A DNA stretch of 64,000 nucleotides from assembly GCA_963719025.1 (NCBI GenBank), contig CAVRBK010000047.1, positions 9,522-73,521 on the forward strand, written 5' to 3'. The position numbers and the translations under genes are program-made. Each line of letters starts with the position of its first letter. Position 1 is the first letter of the stretch. Positions 36,907-46,499 of the stretch are shown here, one piece after another. A model generated the notes under the pieces. It saw only the letters and a list, made by a program, of their open reading frames with translations. It made no database searches and had not been told where the DNA came from. This stretch comes from Thiosocius sp963719025. Lineage in GTDB: Bacteria; Pseudomonadota; Gammaproteobacteria; Chromatiales; Chromatiaceae.

Positions 36907-38835
36907 TCAAATTCGGTTGACCAGCAGGATCATCTCCGAGGGCCCTGCATCCCGGATTTCAATGTAGTGGATGCCGCTGCGGTCTTTGTGAACGATCCGG
37001 CGATTGTCCGGCTTGTTGCTGCCGTTATAGCCGTCATTGCCGGCCGCCTCTGTGCTCGCGATGATGGTCAAGTTGCTGCCCTCGGGGTTGAGAGATGCAT
37101 CGACCAGGATGTTTGCCCCGCGTACCTCGGTTCCATGTGGGTTCAATACGACGATGACCTCCTCGTCGTGCAGAATCCGTGACCAGGCGATGATTTCACC
37201 GCCCGCATAAACCGCGAAAGGTCTTCCCAGAAAAGCGATGGGGCGCAGGTACTGCCTGCCGAAGCGCAGTGCGGGAAACGTGGATCTGGCATGGGCAAGA
37301 CACTGAATGCGCCGGTATGCCGGGCTCGAGGTGTCGAAACAGTGATGCCCCACGGTACCGGAGGGTCCGAAGCCGGGGAGTTCGGTGTCGAATCGGTCGA
37401 TTGAATCGGGGAGGCCGTCGCGACCGCTTTTCAGTGGATGGTCGGCGCCGAAAAGGGTTTCGCGCAGATAGCGGTCATTGCTGCCAAAGCCGGCGAGCCA
37501 GACTCTTTCGGCCGGCTCGGGCCCGCCCAGGCTTTGTTCTGTGCCGTAGTAGATGCACGGGATGCCCAGACTGCACAGCTGTATACCGACGCCGGCAGCG
37601 ACCTGGTGGTGGCTCGCGGACGTTGCTGAGAAGCGCAGTTTTTCGCCGAAGACATGGTCATGGTCGTCGAGAATGGATACATGTTTTTCGCCGATTGCAC
37701 GATGCGAGCCCATCACCGCATTGCCGGGGTCAAAGCCGGAAAAGTAGTTGTCGGGATGCGCCAGGCCTTTGGCGACCTGGTTGATGTTCATGCGCATCTC
37801 GCCAATATCGAGGGCCGCGTTGAGGTTTCTGCCGATCACATCCAGGTAGCGGTCCTGGCCATAATCCCCCCCGGCGATCTCCCCCACCAGCAGGAAATCA
37901 TCTTTGCCGATGTTCTGCGCAAACTCTTTTATTGAACCGCAGAAGTTTCTCGCCTGCTCGAAAGAGACGTGTTTGAGGGTGTCGATCCTGAATCCGTCGC
38001 AATCGCTGAGTGCAATCCAGTACTGGTAGCAGGCCGCCAGTTCTGACAGCAGGCCCGGGTGATCCAGGTAGAAATCCTTGAGGGTGAGAAAATCGGTGCG
38101 TTTGTGTTCAGCCTGCGCTTGATTGATGCTGCCGCCCCCGAGGTTGCCGCTACCCGCACGCGTGTACTTGTCCGGATCCTGCAATTCCCGCGGCCAAACG
38201 CCGTCTTCCGAAGATTGGATGCCGTCGACATCCTGACCGGAATCTCCCCGCCAGGCGCCGAACGGGTAGCGGCCGGGTGTGTAGTCTGGCTGGTACTTGC
38301 CGCCGGGTGTCACTGCCGGATAGGTCCAGTTCTCGCCGGAGTGATTGAAAATGATGTCAAGGATAACGCGCAGGCCCCTGTCGTGCGCCTGTCTCACCAG
38401 TTCGACCAGATCCTGACGCGTTCCGACACGTGGATCCACGTCGAGGAAGTCCTGGATGCCGTAGCCATGGAAGCTGTCGAGGTGCCCGCGTTGCTTGAAC
38501 ACGGGACTTAGCCAGATGGTGGTCACGCCCAGTTGCTTCAGGTAATCCAGTTTCGAGATCACGCCCTGCAGGTTGCCACCCTGCCAGCGCTCGCCGCCTG
38601 ACCGTGACCAGTCGTCCCAGCGCCATGGCACCGGCCTCGCCGCGGCAAGATTTTCGCGATTCAGCTTGGGGCGGAGATGTTCCCCGTTGTCGCTGAATCG
38701 ATCGACCAGCAGGAAATACAGCACCTCGTTGCGCCAGTCGGTCGGTGAAGGGTAATAGGCCTCCCTGCGGGGCAGGTCGACGGCATTGATTTCTGCGGGT
38801 CGTTGTACGTTCAGGGTGTCTTCAATGAATGGCAT
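36907..38835 (-). CDS. Alpha-amylase family glycosyl hydrolase (GH13)
   Basis: 642 residues from ATG 38835, chosen because AAGGAG lies 6-9 bases before it, whereas the ATG six bases upstream touches that site. All four conserved GH13 regions are present: VILDIIFNHSGE, GFRIDTLKHVS (nucleophile Asp), FLLVGEIAGG (acid Glu) and SILDDHDHV (transition-state Asp). GNLQGVISKLDYLKQLGVTT is the usual first barrel segment. No signal peptide is seen, so it is probably cytosolic and acts on glycogen, maltodextrin or a glucoside. It is transcribed toward the NERD-UvrD gene. Confidence 0.9.
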   Translation of the reverse strand: MPFIEDTLNVQRPAEINAVDLPRREAYYPSPTDWRNEVLYFLLVDRFSDNGEHLRPKLNRENLAAARPVPWRWDDWSRSGGERWQGGNLQGVISKLDYLKQLGVTTIWLSPVFKQRGHLDSFHGYGIQDFLDVDPRVGTRQDLVELVRQAHDRGLRVILDIIFNHSGENWTYPAVTPGGKYQPDYTPGRYPFGAWRGDSGQDVDGIQSSEDGVWPRELQDPDKYTRAGSGNLGGGSINQAQAEHKRTDFLTLKDFYLDHPGLLSELAACYQYWIALSDCDGFRIDTLKHVSFEQARNFCGSIKEFAQNIGKDDFLLVGEIAGGDYGQDRYLDVIGRNLNAALDIGEMRMNINQVAKGLAHPDNYFSGFDPGNAVMGSHRAIGEKHVSILDDHDHVFGEKLRFSATSASHHQVAAGVGIQLCSLGIPCIYYGTEQSLGGPEPAERVWLAGFGSNDRYLRETLFGADHPLKSGRDGLPDSIDRFDTELPGFGPSGTVGHHCFDTSSPAYRRIQCLAHARSTFPALRFGRQYLRPIAFLGRPFAVYAGGEIIAWSRILHDEEVIVVLNPHGTEVRGANILVDASLNPEGSNLTIIASTEAAGNDGYNGSNKPDNRRIVHKDRSGIHYIEIRDAGPSEMILLVNRI

Positions 38836-39231
38836 GGTCATCTCCTTTTGACGGATGTCTGGTGAAGCTAACGGATCATGATGAAAATGGGTATGTCGCC
38901 TTCAACCCACCGCGAACTGTGATGACGCCACCCCCGGCGCCCATCCACCTGCGCCAAACGAAAAAAACCGATTGGGGGATGACCTTGACGACGTGGCCCA
39001 GAGCTGGCCGAGATAATTCTGCTGACTCGTATCCCCGGCCCTCCTTGGCAGATACTAGCCTCCTGAGAATCATTCGGGAATCCTCGCTATGTTGAGTAGC
39101 AGCGCTGATATCCGAAGCGGGCGCGACCCGCGATCACCGGTCCCATGCCGCAGTTTGCACTCGCGCGATCCGCGCAGCTTGCGGCGGCGTTACACTTCGA
39201 TATCACGATCTTCGGCGAGCGGATACAAACA
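38836..39231. other. Divergent intergenic region, amylase/PfkB kinase
   Basis: 396 bases. It must hold the promoters for the amylase-family gene (minus) and the kinase (plus). I see no clear box pair. The plus frame extends upstream to 39145, but ATG 39232 fits the kinase N-terminus. Confidence 0.4.
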
Positions 39232-40080
39232 ATGGTGCACATCTTGTGCGTGGGGATTGCCACGCGGGATATCATCAATACGGTCAAGGAATACCCGGCC
39301 GAAGACACCGAGGTGCGTGCGCTGAACCAGTCGGAACGGCTGGGCGGCAATGCGGCGAATACCGCAACGGTGCTGGCGCAGCTCGGTGATCGCGTATCCT
39401 GGGTGGGCAACCTGGCACAGCCGGCAGAGCTCGCTGATCGCACCTTCGAGCGCCACGGGGTGAATGCGTCGAAGGCGATACGCATCCCGGGCACCGTGAT
39501 GCCGACGTCCTACATTCTGCTCAGCGAGGCCAGCGGTTCGCGCAGTATCGTGCATTTCCGTGGCATGCCGGAATACCGCGCCGCGGATTTCCGCGACCTC
39601 GACCTCAGCGGCTTCGACTGGGTGCATTTTGAGGGTCGTGCGATTGATCAACTGGCCGGGATGCTGGCTTATGCGAAGGGCATAGAGGGTCTGCGGGTGT
39701 CGCTCGAGGCAGAAAAGCCAAGGGATGGGATCGAGGCGCTGTTCGAGAAAGCGGACCTGCTGTTGTTCTCGCGCGATTATGCGCGGGCGCGGGGTTTCGC
39801 CGATGCAGCTGCGTTGCTCCACAGCCTGCCAAGGGGTGTGGTTGCGACCTGTACCTGGGGCGCCCAGGGGGCGTGGGCAGTCGATGGCGATGGGCTGACA
39901 GGGCATGTGCCGGCGACGGCCTTGGACGCGGTGGTGGATACGCTTGGTGCCGGTGACGTATTCAACGCCGGGATGATCCACGCGATGAGTGGCGGGCGAT
40001 CGATGATGCAGGCATTGGCAGAGGCCGTTGCGTTGGCCTCGTCGCAATGCTCCCGCGAGGGGCTGGTGTTGTCGCGGTGA
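39232..40080 (+). CDS. PfkB-family carbohydrate kinase
   Basis: 282 residues. LGGNAANTATVLAQLGDRVS is the PfkB N-terminal signature, and DTLGAGDVFNAGMIHAMSGG holds the catalytic Asp and anion hole. The start HILCVGIATRDIINTVKEYP and overall length recall ketohexokinase-type members, but the sugar cannot be read from the sequence. Starts before ATG 39232 would add about 29 residues without homology-like content. It may serve sugar use together with the nearby GH13 enzyme. Confidence 0.85.
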   Translation: MVHILCVGIATRDIINTVKEYPAEDTEVRALNQSERLGGNAANTATVLAQLGDRVSWVGNLAQPAELADRTFERHGVNASKAIRIPGTVMPTSYILLSEASGSRSIVHFRGMPEYRAADFRDLDLSGFDWVHFEGRAIDQLAGMLAYAKGIEGLRVSLEAEKPRDGIEALFEKADLLLFSRDYARARGFADAAALLHSLPRGVVATCTWGAQGAWAVDGDGLTGHVPATALDAVVDTLGAGDVFNAGMIHAMSGGRSMMQALAEAVALASSQCSREGLVLSR

Positions 40081-40250
40081 CGGCAGCGGCGATGCGCCGC
40101 TCTCTTTCCGCCTGCGCTTTCTTCATCCGGCAGGTGTCAGCAATTCGCGGTGAGGCATCGGAGAGCAAGTGAGACGCCGGCCCCGGATGCGCCCGTCGGT
40201 GTTCGATGCTTCCGATAGAATGGAGAAAATTCACCGATTGGCCTGCCTGA

Positions 40251-40805
40251 ATGAAGACGTCATTGACACATCCCTTGCGTGTGGACTGGATGGAAGCACC
40301 AGCGTGTTCCGGTGAAATAGGCCTTACGATCTGCCCCGGCAAAAAGCAGCAACATGCGATGACGGGCCCGTGGGACCGGGATCTTGACGCAGACCTTGAT
40401 GCGCTTTCCCGCAGCAATGTGGCAACACTGGTGACGCTGATGGAAGAAGACGAAATGAGTGGGGTTGGTGTGTCGATGGGCAATTTGCGCGAGGCCGCGA
40501 AGCAGCGGGATATCCAATGGCATTGGATGCCGATTCGTGACGTGTCTATCCCCGACCGTGCCTTCGAAGACGCCTGGCGATCACTGGGGCCGGCGTTGCG
40601 AAAACAGCTCAGGTCGGGCTCTCGCATCGTAGTGCATTGCCGCGGGGGTTTGGGGCGTTCGGGAACGGTGGCGGCCAGGTTGTTGGTTGAAATGGGAATG
40701 GATCACGCGTCGGCGATAAAGAGCGTGCGTGCGGCGCGACCGGGCGCGATAGAAACGCGGCAGCAAGAAGGCTATGTGCGTCAATGCCAACAGGTAGATC
40801 TTTGA
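40251..40805 (+). CDS. Dual-specificity / CDKN3-like protein phosphatase
   Basis: 184 residues. IVVHCRGGLGRSGTVAARLL is the Cys-x5-Arg active loop of the tyrosine-phosphatase superfamily; RDVSIPD, about 30 residues before it, supplies the general-acid Asp region. NVATLVTLMEEDEMSGVGV fits the CDKN3/dual-specificity subgroup. The end overlaps the ADP-ribosylglycohydrolase gene by 22 bases, so the two are almost surely co-translated. Predicted pairs of this kind are linked to ADP-ribose or phosphate-modified substrates. The substrate is unknown. Confidence 0.9.
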   Translation: MKTSLTHPLRVDWMEAPACSGEIGLTICPGKKQQHAMTGPWDRDLDADLDALSRSNVATLVTLMEEDEMSGVGVSMGNLREAAKQRDIQWHWMPIRDVSIPDRAFEDAWRSLGPALRKQLRSGSRIVVHCRGGLGRSGTVAARLLVEMGMDHASAIKSVRAARPGAIETRQQEGYVRQCQQVDL

Positions 40806-41785
40806 ACATCCGGTCGCGGCGCGCGGGATGCCTCTTCGGCGGGGCGATCGGCGATGCATTTGGGTATGCGATCGAGTTCAGTTCGTGGTCAACGATAAAG
40901 AGGAAATATGGACCGCGGGGTCTCGTTGATCCGGTGATGCACGATGGCCGGTTGATTGTCTCTGACGATACCCAGATGACACTTTTCACCCTCGAGGGCC
41001 TGCTGGATTGCGAGGCGGAGGAGGGCGTCACCGTCATAGTCGAACGCATACGCGGTGCCTATCTCGACTGGCTCTCCACGCAGACCGGCAATCCCGACCG
41101 TGGGCCACATACCGGTAGGCTTTGGCAGCAAGCTGTTCTCCAGGTGCCGAGGGCGCCCGGTAATTGTTGTCTGACAAGCCTGCAGGCGGGCGGCAAAGGC
41201 TCGCCTGAGCAACCGATCAACGACAACAAGGGATGTGGTGGCGTGATGCGCGTCGCGCCGCTGGGGATCTATCCGCACAACGGTAACCCGCGTCGCGCCT
41301 TTGAACTGGCCATGCGGGCCGCGGCGATAACCCATACCCATCCTTCGGGGTATCTGTCGGCCGGCATGCTGGCTGCGGCACTGTCTTACGTGATGGACGG
41401 CGAAAGCCTGCTTGCCGCTGTAGAGCGTTCTCTCGAAACCCTGTCTGCATACGCTGGGCACAGCGAAACACTTCGTGCGGTGCAACAGGCACTGGCGTTG
41501 GCATCCTCCGACGAGATCGATGCGCTATCGGCCATTGAATCGCTTGGTGAAGGCTGGGTCGGCGAAGAGGCGTTGGCGATCGGAATTTACGCGACCCTGA
41601 AAGCGGATTCTTATCCCGACGTTATTCGCATTGCAGCAAACCATGGCGGTGATTCGGATTCCACGGCCTCGATTGCGGGCCAACTGTACGGCGCGCACGC
41701 AGGGGTTGAGATGATTCCTGCCGCATGGATCGAGGCGCTGGATGTTGGACCCATATTGACCGGCCTGCTTGCTGACATGGATTGA
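40784..41785 (+). CDS. ADP-ribosylglycohydrolase
   Basis: 333 residues. The magnesium sites of the family are clear: SDDTQMTLFTLEGLL near the start and NHGGDSDSTASIAGQLYGA near the end; CLFGGAIGDAFGYAIEF is the usual first helix and NKGCGGVMRVAPLG the central block. It would remove ADP-ribose from proteins or small molecules in the cytosol. The start at ATG 40784 lies inside the phosphatase gene with AGAAGG upstream. The gene is intact. An ARPP-1 gene, whose domain is named for its association with this enzyme and phosphatase genes, remains as a fragment at 56.9 kb. Confidence 0.93.
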   Translation: MPTGRSLNIRSRRAGCLFGGAIGDAFGYAIEFSSWSTIKRKYGPRGLVDPVMHDGRLIVSDDTQMTLFTLEGLLDCEAEEGVTVIVERIRGAYLDWLSTQTGNPDRGPHTGRLWQQAVLQVPRAPGNCCLTSLQAGGKGSPEQPINDNKGCGGVMRVAPLGIYPHNGNPRRAFELAMRAAAITHTHPSGYLSAGMLAAALSYVMDGESLLAAVERSLETLSAYAGHSETLRAVQQALALASSDEIDALSAIESLGEGWVGEEALAIGIYATLKADSYPDVIRIAANHGGDSDSTASIAGQLYGAHAGVEMIPAAWIEALDVGPILTGLLADMD

Positions 41786-42096
41786 GAGGGCGGTTACTGC
41801 CGTTGGCACGCGCCCGTGCCGGTCTTCCATTCGCGATGGTTACCCTACGATGCGTCCGTTTATTTACACGTTCGGTAACCGAGCAAAATAATCAGAAAAT
41901 ACAAGACTCGGATTATTTCCACGGATACGATTTTGCCGCTGAACATGCAAGGTAATCCAAACGGCGAACAATAAAATCCCGGAGACGGACAATGAACAGC
42001 GAATCCTTTTCCTTCGGTGCATGCCGAACTCGCCGGGCAGCAGGTTGCGCAAGGTGCGGTCTGACCCAATCGGTTTTGCGGCATGCCTCGGAAGGG
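41786..42096. other. Intergenic region
   Basis: 311 bases between convergent genes. I see no gene and no clear terminator. The sequence is AT-richer around 41860-41980. Confidence 0.35.
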
Positions 42097-42609
42097 TCAG
42101 GTCTCAGGTAGTATTCCGATGACTTCCAGCATGGTGCGATGAACTTTGCTCCATGCGCCCGGTTCAAGGACGTCCACATCCAACCGGTGAAGCTGGCCCG
42201 TCCGCTGCGCATCACTGAGATGTTTGGACAGATCCATCCCCTCGGCTTTCAGCGAGAAAAGGATCGTCGCGGGTATCGCTGCAGCCACTTGGGCTGCAAT
42301 CTCAGGCGGACCGACCATCAGAACGCCGCGCTCGGCGCTGGCCATGGCGGCCTCGAAATCTTTCAACATGACGCCGATGAAGCTCGCGCGATACTCAATA
42401 TGCGCGAGTACCTTTTCTTCTGCTTTTGCCATGTGAAACTGTGTCGCAGAGACCTGGCGATATTCGGCGTCGTTCAAGGGTCGCCCAGTGGTAAACCAGA
42501 TGGGGCGCACAAAACCGTCTTTCGTCAGTATGTGCCGCGGCGCGTCATCGGCACCCGTCCACACGCTACCGGTAATGTAGACGACTTTCTTGTTGCCTTG
42601 TATTTGCAT
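42097..42609 (-). CDS. Guanylate-kinase-like protein with degenerate P-loop
   Basis: 170 residues from ATG 42609; an in-frame extension to 42867 reads through sequence without protein character. KVVYITGSVWTGADDAP stands where guanylate kinase has its GxxGxGKS loop, but the Lys-Ser is missing. WFTTGRPLNDAEYRQVSATQ matches the GMP-binding block (TTRxxRxGExxGxxYxF) in outline, followed by AHIEYRASFIGVMLKDFEAA, as in the enzyme's lid region. The fold is probably guanylate-kinase-like, but ATP use looks doubtful. The call is by pattern and could be wrong. Confidence 0.55.
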   Translation of the reverse strand: MQIQGNKKVVYITGSVWTGADDAPRHILTKDGFVRPIWFTTGRPLNDAEYRQVSATQFHMAKAEEKVLAHIEYRASFIGVMLKDFEAAMASAERGVLMVGPPEIAAQVAAAIPATILFSLKAEGMDLSKHLSDAQRTGQLHRLDVDVLEPGAWSKVHRTMLEVIGILPET

Positions 42610-43226
42610 GGATAACCCTGTGTGGCTGCGGTGAAATTCATCGACATTCTGTTTGCTGCGGAGACCCGTGAAGGTCGGCATCACCCAAAGTTGTCGAGTG
42701 ACCTTTGGAGTCAATCTTTCAGACGATGATAGCCCAGAAGAATCGAAGGGGGCAGTTTCGATTGACCTGCACCGATTGCTTCGGGAGGCAACTCTGGAGA
42801 CCGCTCCGCGTCGTCGGCAGGCGCGATGACCGTTCCGTGCCAATAGCCGATTGACGCGCCGCAACAACGACGAAGCCGCCTCGATGGGTGGCTTTTTTCC
42901 CTTGATCGGCCATGACCTGCCGGTCGCCGGGTGCCTGCCGACCGGCAGCTGCTATGCGCCAGGCAGCCATTCTTCGCTAACGTCTGACGGATGAGGCGTC
43001 GGCCGGTTACCTGTCGCATGGTTCCGTAGCCTCGGGTCGTCAGGCACCAATAGCCAGTCAAACAACAACCCCATGTGCTTCTGCCAATCTACTGAGGGGG
43101 ACATTGAAGTCCCTGACTCTCTAAAGTCCTTCACTCGCTTGTCGCTATCCCACTTGATGCGCGGGTTAGTGGCCGAGTTCTTTGCAGCCACATCCTGCTG
43201 GTTCACAAAACGACCGGGAATCGAAC
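42610..43226. other. Intergenic region with one copy of a dispersed repeat
   Basis: 617 bases without a supported gene. Positions 42906-42925 match 49360-49379 in 19 of 20 bases (TCGGCCATGACCTG, then C or A, then CGGTC), and similarity continues weakly for about 35 more bases. It looks like a non-coding dispersed repeat of this genome. Confidence 0.5.
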
Positions 43227-44159
43227 ATGAAACTAATTTTCGCGGTGGCCACCTTTGCGATCCTATGCACAGGTACTGTTGCAACTGCCGGACCGGCGGC
43301 CGTCACGGTGGTCAAGACCGCCGATGCACCGGCAATCGACGGCGTGGCGGACCCGGCGTGGTCCAGCGCGCCCAAGACGATGGTCGTTGTCCAACCTATT
43401 CCCGCGGCCCTGGTGCAATCGAACAAGGCCCACCAGAAAAGCAAATATGCCAGGACATGGGCGAAGGACGGTAATACGAAGGTGACGGAAGTGAGCCTGC
43501 AGGCGATGCGCACCGAAACCCACATCTATTTCCTCGCCTCCTGGGCGGACGAGAGCAAGGATGACCAACATAAACCCTGGAAATGGGAAGGGGGCGAGAA
43601 GGACGGCTCCTACATCAAGGGCCCGGAGCGCGAAGACCGCCTGGCTATGAGCTTCCCGATCAGTGGTGAATTCAGCAACAACAAGCTGTCCCACGTCGAC
43701 ATGGTCCAGGACATGTGGCACTGGAAGGCGGCCAGAACCAATCCGGCTGGGCTGGCACATGACAAGCGCCACGTGGTTTCCACCACTGAGCCCACGGGTA
43801 AGTTCAGCACGCACTATGACGCCAATGGCAACAAGGTGTATGTGGCACGTCCGTCCGACCCGGGCGGCTCCCCATACAGTAGCAACAAAATCGATCCCTT
43901 CGTTTTTCAAGGGGCGTCACTGCCTCAGTATCTGCTAGCCATGCCTGAAGGTGAGGACGCCAGGGATATTTCTGCCAAGGGTGAATGGAAAGACGGGCGC
44001 TGGACGCTTGAGTTCGCGCGCAAGCTCGACACCGGGCACGCCAAGAGTGACACGGTATTCGACCCGGCATCCGGCTCGAAAATGGCATTGGCGGTATTCG
44101 ACCATTCGGGCGATCACTTCCATGCGGTGTCTGACGTTATCGACGTCGGTTTCGAGTAA
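43227..44159 (+). CDS. Ethylbenzene-dehydrogenase-related haem-binding-domain protein
   Basis: 310 residues from ATG 43227. A signal peptide (LIFAVATFAILCTGTVATAG) leads to the EB_dh domain: APAIDGVADPAWSSAPKTMV, METHIYFLASWADESKD-type strand (here RTETHIYFLASWADESKD), MVQDMWHWKAARTNP and KLDTGHAKSDTVFDP. Members bind a b-type haem through Met and Lys, as in the gamma subunit of ethylbenzene dehydrogenase. No molybdenum-enzyme subunits are near. The gene lies 12 bases before a chemotaxis receptor, which suggests it works as a periplasmic sensory partner. That link is inference. Confidence 0.85.
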   Translation: MKLIFAVATFAILCTGTVATAGPAAVTVVKTADAPAIDGVADPAWSSAPKTMVVVQPIPAALVQSNKAHQKSKYARTWAKDGNTKVTEVSLQAMRTETHIYFLASWADESKDDQHKPWKWEGGEKDGSYIKGPEREDRLAMSFPISGEFSNNKLSHVDMVQDMWHWKAARTNPAGLAHDKRHVVSTTEPTGKFSTHYDANGNKVYVARPSDPGGSPYSSNKIDPFVFQGASLPQYLLAMPEGEDARDISAKGEWKDGRWTLEFARKLDTGHAKSDTVFDPASGSKMALAVFDHSGDHFHAVSDVIDVGFE

Positions 44160-44171
44160 GGGGACATACCC

Positions 44172-46322
44172 GTGACCCGCAAGAGCCTTGCCTTCAATAT
44201 CAACGTCGGCTATTTCAGCCAGATTCTGGTCTTGCTGGTGCTGGGCAGCGTTGCGGTCATCGGGGTCAACCAACTTTCAGCGAGCCTGCAGGAACTGTCT
44301 GACAGCAGTACCTCGGCACAGAGCGACATATCCCGCACCATTGAGAATTTTGATGGCGTGCGGCAAGCGATGAAGTCGCTTGAAGAGTCGCAGGCGGGAT
44401 TCGAAAAGATCTCGCAGATGCAGGAAACCCTGGCCGAGAGCAGTCAGGCCACAGCCGAGATTGGCAAGGGCCTGGGGCTGATGAAACAGTCTGCTGACCA
44501 ACAGATGGAGACCCTCGGGTCCATCAGCTCTGGTACGCAGCTTATTGCCAAGGACATCGAAAGCAGCCTTCATCTCGTACAGCAGGGCACCCGCGCTGCA
44601 GAGGAAATCAATCGGCGCGTACTCAGTTCCTATATCTCTTTCTACGACTATCTGAACGAATACACGACGAACGTAGACAGCGCCCTGGAAGATATCGCCG
44701 CGATCTCGACCAAACTGGGTGAGATTGGCGATCTGATCCCAGAGGCCGGTGGTAGCGAAGCGGTACACGAGGCCATCGGGGCGGTAAGCAAGAACCTTCG
44801 CCGCTACCGTTACTACATGGCGGAATTGGGTGAAACCACCAGCGTTACCCAGATCAATGAGCTGAAGATCACGCTCATGGAGTATGGCCAGAAAATAACC
44901 GAAGCGGCCGAATCCCTGCGTGACGCCGTTTGGGAGTATACGGAAGGTAAGACGGCGGAGACGCTCACCCTTTCGGGCAACATCGCCGGCAGTGCCGCGT
45001 CCGCACTGGAAAAAGGCCAGGCCAATAGGGAATTGGTCAACCAGTCCGTTCAGCTGGCCCTGGAATCCAGTGCCAAAATCAGTGACATCAATGAACAGCT
45101 CACCCAGGCGATAGGAGCGGCCAGCAAAGGGCTGTCAGCCGTTCCCACGGCGGTGGAGCGAGTGAGTCATGCCGTAGCCGGTCTCGGCAAGGTCACCGAT
45201 GCGCTCGATCAGTCGACCCGAGTCGCCGATCGATCTCGTGATCGCTCACACAGCATGTCCTTGCTCGTCATCGCCGTAGGTGTGTTCGCCGCGGTTCTCG
45301 GTGTGGCCATTGCATTCTGGATCAACAGGAGGCTGATACGCCCCCTGGGGCTGTTCACTCAGGGCCTGCATCAAGTCGCGCAGCGGGACCTGACCGTACA
45401 GGTCAGCAGCAAAGGGACATCCGGGGAACTCAAGGCGCTCATTGAGGGAAACAATCAGCTGATAAGGGATCTTCGACAGAGCATCAATTCGATGAGGCAG
45501 CTGGCCGGGGAGGTTTTGGGTAACGCCCAGCGACTCGGTGGAATTACGGAGAATGTTTCGGGTGCCTTGAACGAACAGTCAGAACGTACCGCTACGATGG
45601 CTGTCTCCATGGAAGAACTCCAGTCCTCGGTTGGTAGCGTGTCGGATAATGCCAAACAGGCCTCCCTTGCAGCCAGGGGCGGCGATGAGGAGGCGAAGAA
45701 GGGCCGCGATTTGATTGACCGTACCATCACTGCCATCAGCAACCTGGCCCAACAGATTGGTGACGTGGTGGGCTCGATGGGTGCGTTGAACAAGGATAGT
45801 GAAAACATCACTTCCATTCTGGATGTGATCCGTGATGTCGCTGAACAGACCAACCTACTTGCATTGAATGCCTCCATTGAGGCTGCTCGCGCAGGTGAGC
45901 ATGGGCGTGGCTTTGCTGTCGTGGCAGACGAGGTACGCAATTTGGCCCACCGGACCAACGAGGCATCCGTCAATATCCAAGACCTCATCCAGGGACTGCA
46001 AAAGCGTTCATCCGAAGTTACTCAGGTCGTGGATAACGGCGCCCGGTTGCTGGAGTTGACCATCAACGAATCCAGGTTGGCGGGCGGGGCCTTCGAGCAG
46101 GTGGCCGAGTCCATCTCACAGATCAATGAGATGAACCTCACCATTGCCAGCGCCCTGGAGCAGCAAAGTCATACGACCGGCGATGTCACTGAACACATCG
46201 CCGGTATAAATGAACTGTCTGAACGCAATGCCGAGGGCGCCCGAACCAGCGCGCAGGCGAGTGAGGAACTCGCGCAAGCCGCTGAAGAACTGGAAAAGAT
46301 GGTCGGCCAGTATCGCGTGTAG
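44172..46322 (+). CDS. Methyl-accepting chemotaxis protein
   Basis: 716 residues from GTG 44172. One N-terminal membrane helix (ILVLLVLGSVAVIGVNQL), a long periplasmic helical region to about 350, a second helix (LLVIAVGVFAAVLGVAIAFW), HAMP, then the signalling domain with the hairpin tip EQTNLLALNASIEAARAGEH. The C-terminal end has no pentapeptide for methyltransferase docking. The sensor part is unusually long and coiled-coil-like, unlike Cache or four-helix types. With the preceding haem-domain protein it forms an operon-like pair, so the stimulus may be a redox or small-molecule signal sensed by that partner. Confidence 0.9.
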   Translation: MTRKSLAFNINVGYFSQILVLLVLGSVAVIGVNQLSASLQELSDSSTSAQSDISRTIENFDGVRQAMKSLEESQAGFEKISQMQETLAESSQATAEIGKGLGLMKQSADQQMETLGSISSGTQLIAKDIESSLHLVQQGTRAAEEINRRVLSSYISFYDYLNEYTTNVDSALEDIAAISTKLGEIGDLIPEAGGSEAVHEAIGAVSKNLRRYRYYMAELGETTSVTQINELKITLMEYGQKITEAAESLRDAVWEYTEGKTAETLTLSGNIAGSAASALEKGQANRELVNQSVQLALESSAKISDINEQLTQAIGAASKGLSAVPTAVERVSHAVAGLGKVTDALDQSTRVADRSRDRSHSMSLLVIAVGVFAAVLGVAIAFWINRRLIRPLGLFTQGLHQVAQRDLTVQVSSKGTSGELKALIEGNNQLIRDLRQSINSMRQLAGEVLGNAQRLGGITENVSGALNEQSERTATMAVSMEELQSSVGSVSDNAKQASLAARGGDEEAKKGRDLIDRTITAISNLAQQIGDVVGSMGALNKDSENITSILDVIRDVAEQTNLLALNASIEAARAGEHGRGFAVVADEVRNLAHRTNEASVNIQDLIQGLQKRSSEVTQVVDNGARLLELTINESRLAGGAFEQVAESISQINEMNLTIASALEQQSHTTGDVTEHIAGINELSERNAEGARTSAQASEELAQAAEELEKMVGQYRV

Positions 46323-46499
46323 GGGATTCGATCGGTTGAATTCACACTCGTGTCGGGACATTCGCCCACACCGCAGTGAACAGCAAAAGACCACCCCGGG
46401 AATCGAAGCCGGCAACGGTCCTGCTGTGTTGATTCCCGACTATTGCGCCGCACCAAACGAACGTCGGCTTTCAGATGCCTGGGTGGCGAACCTCCCGAT

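Noticed and set aside
38985..39017. TTGACG and GATAAT as a promoter for the PfkB kinase
   Set aside because: The spacer is 21 bases, too long for a usual sigma-70 promoter.
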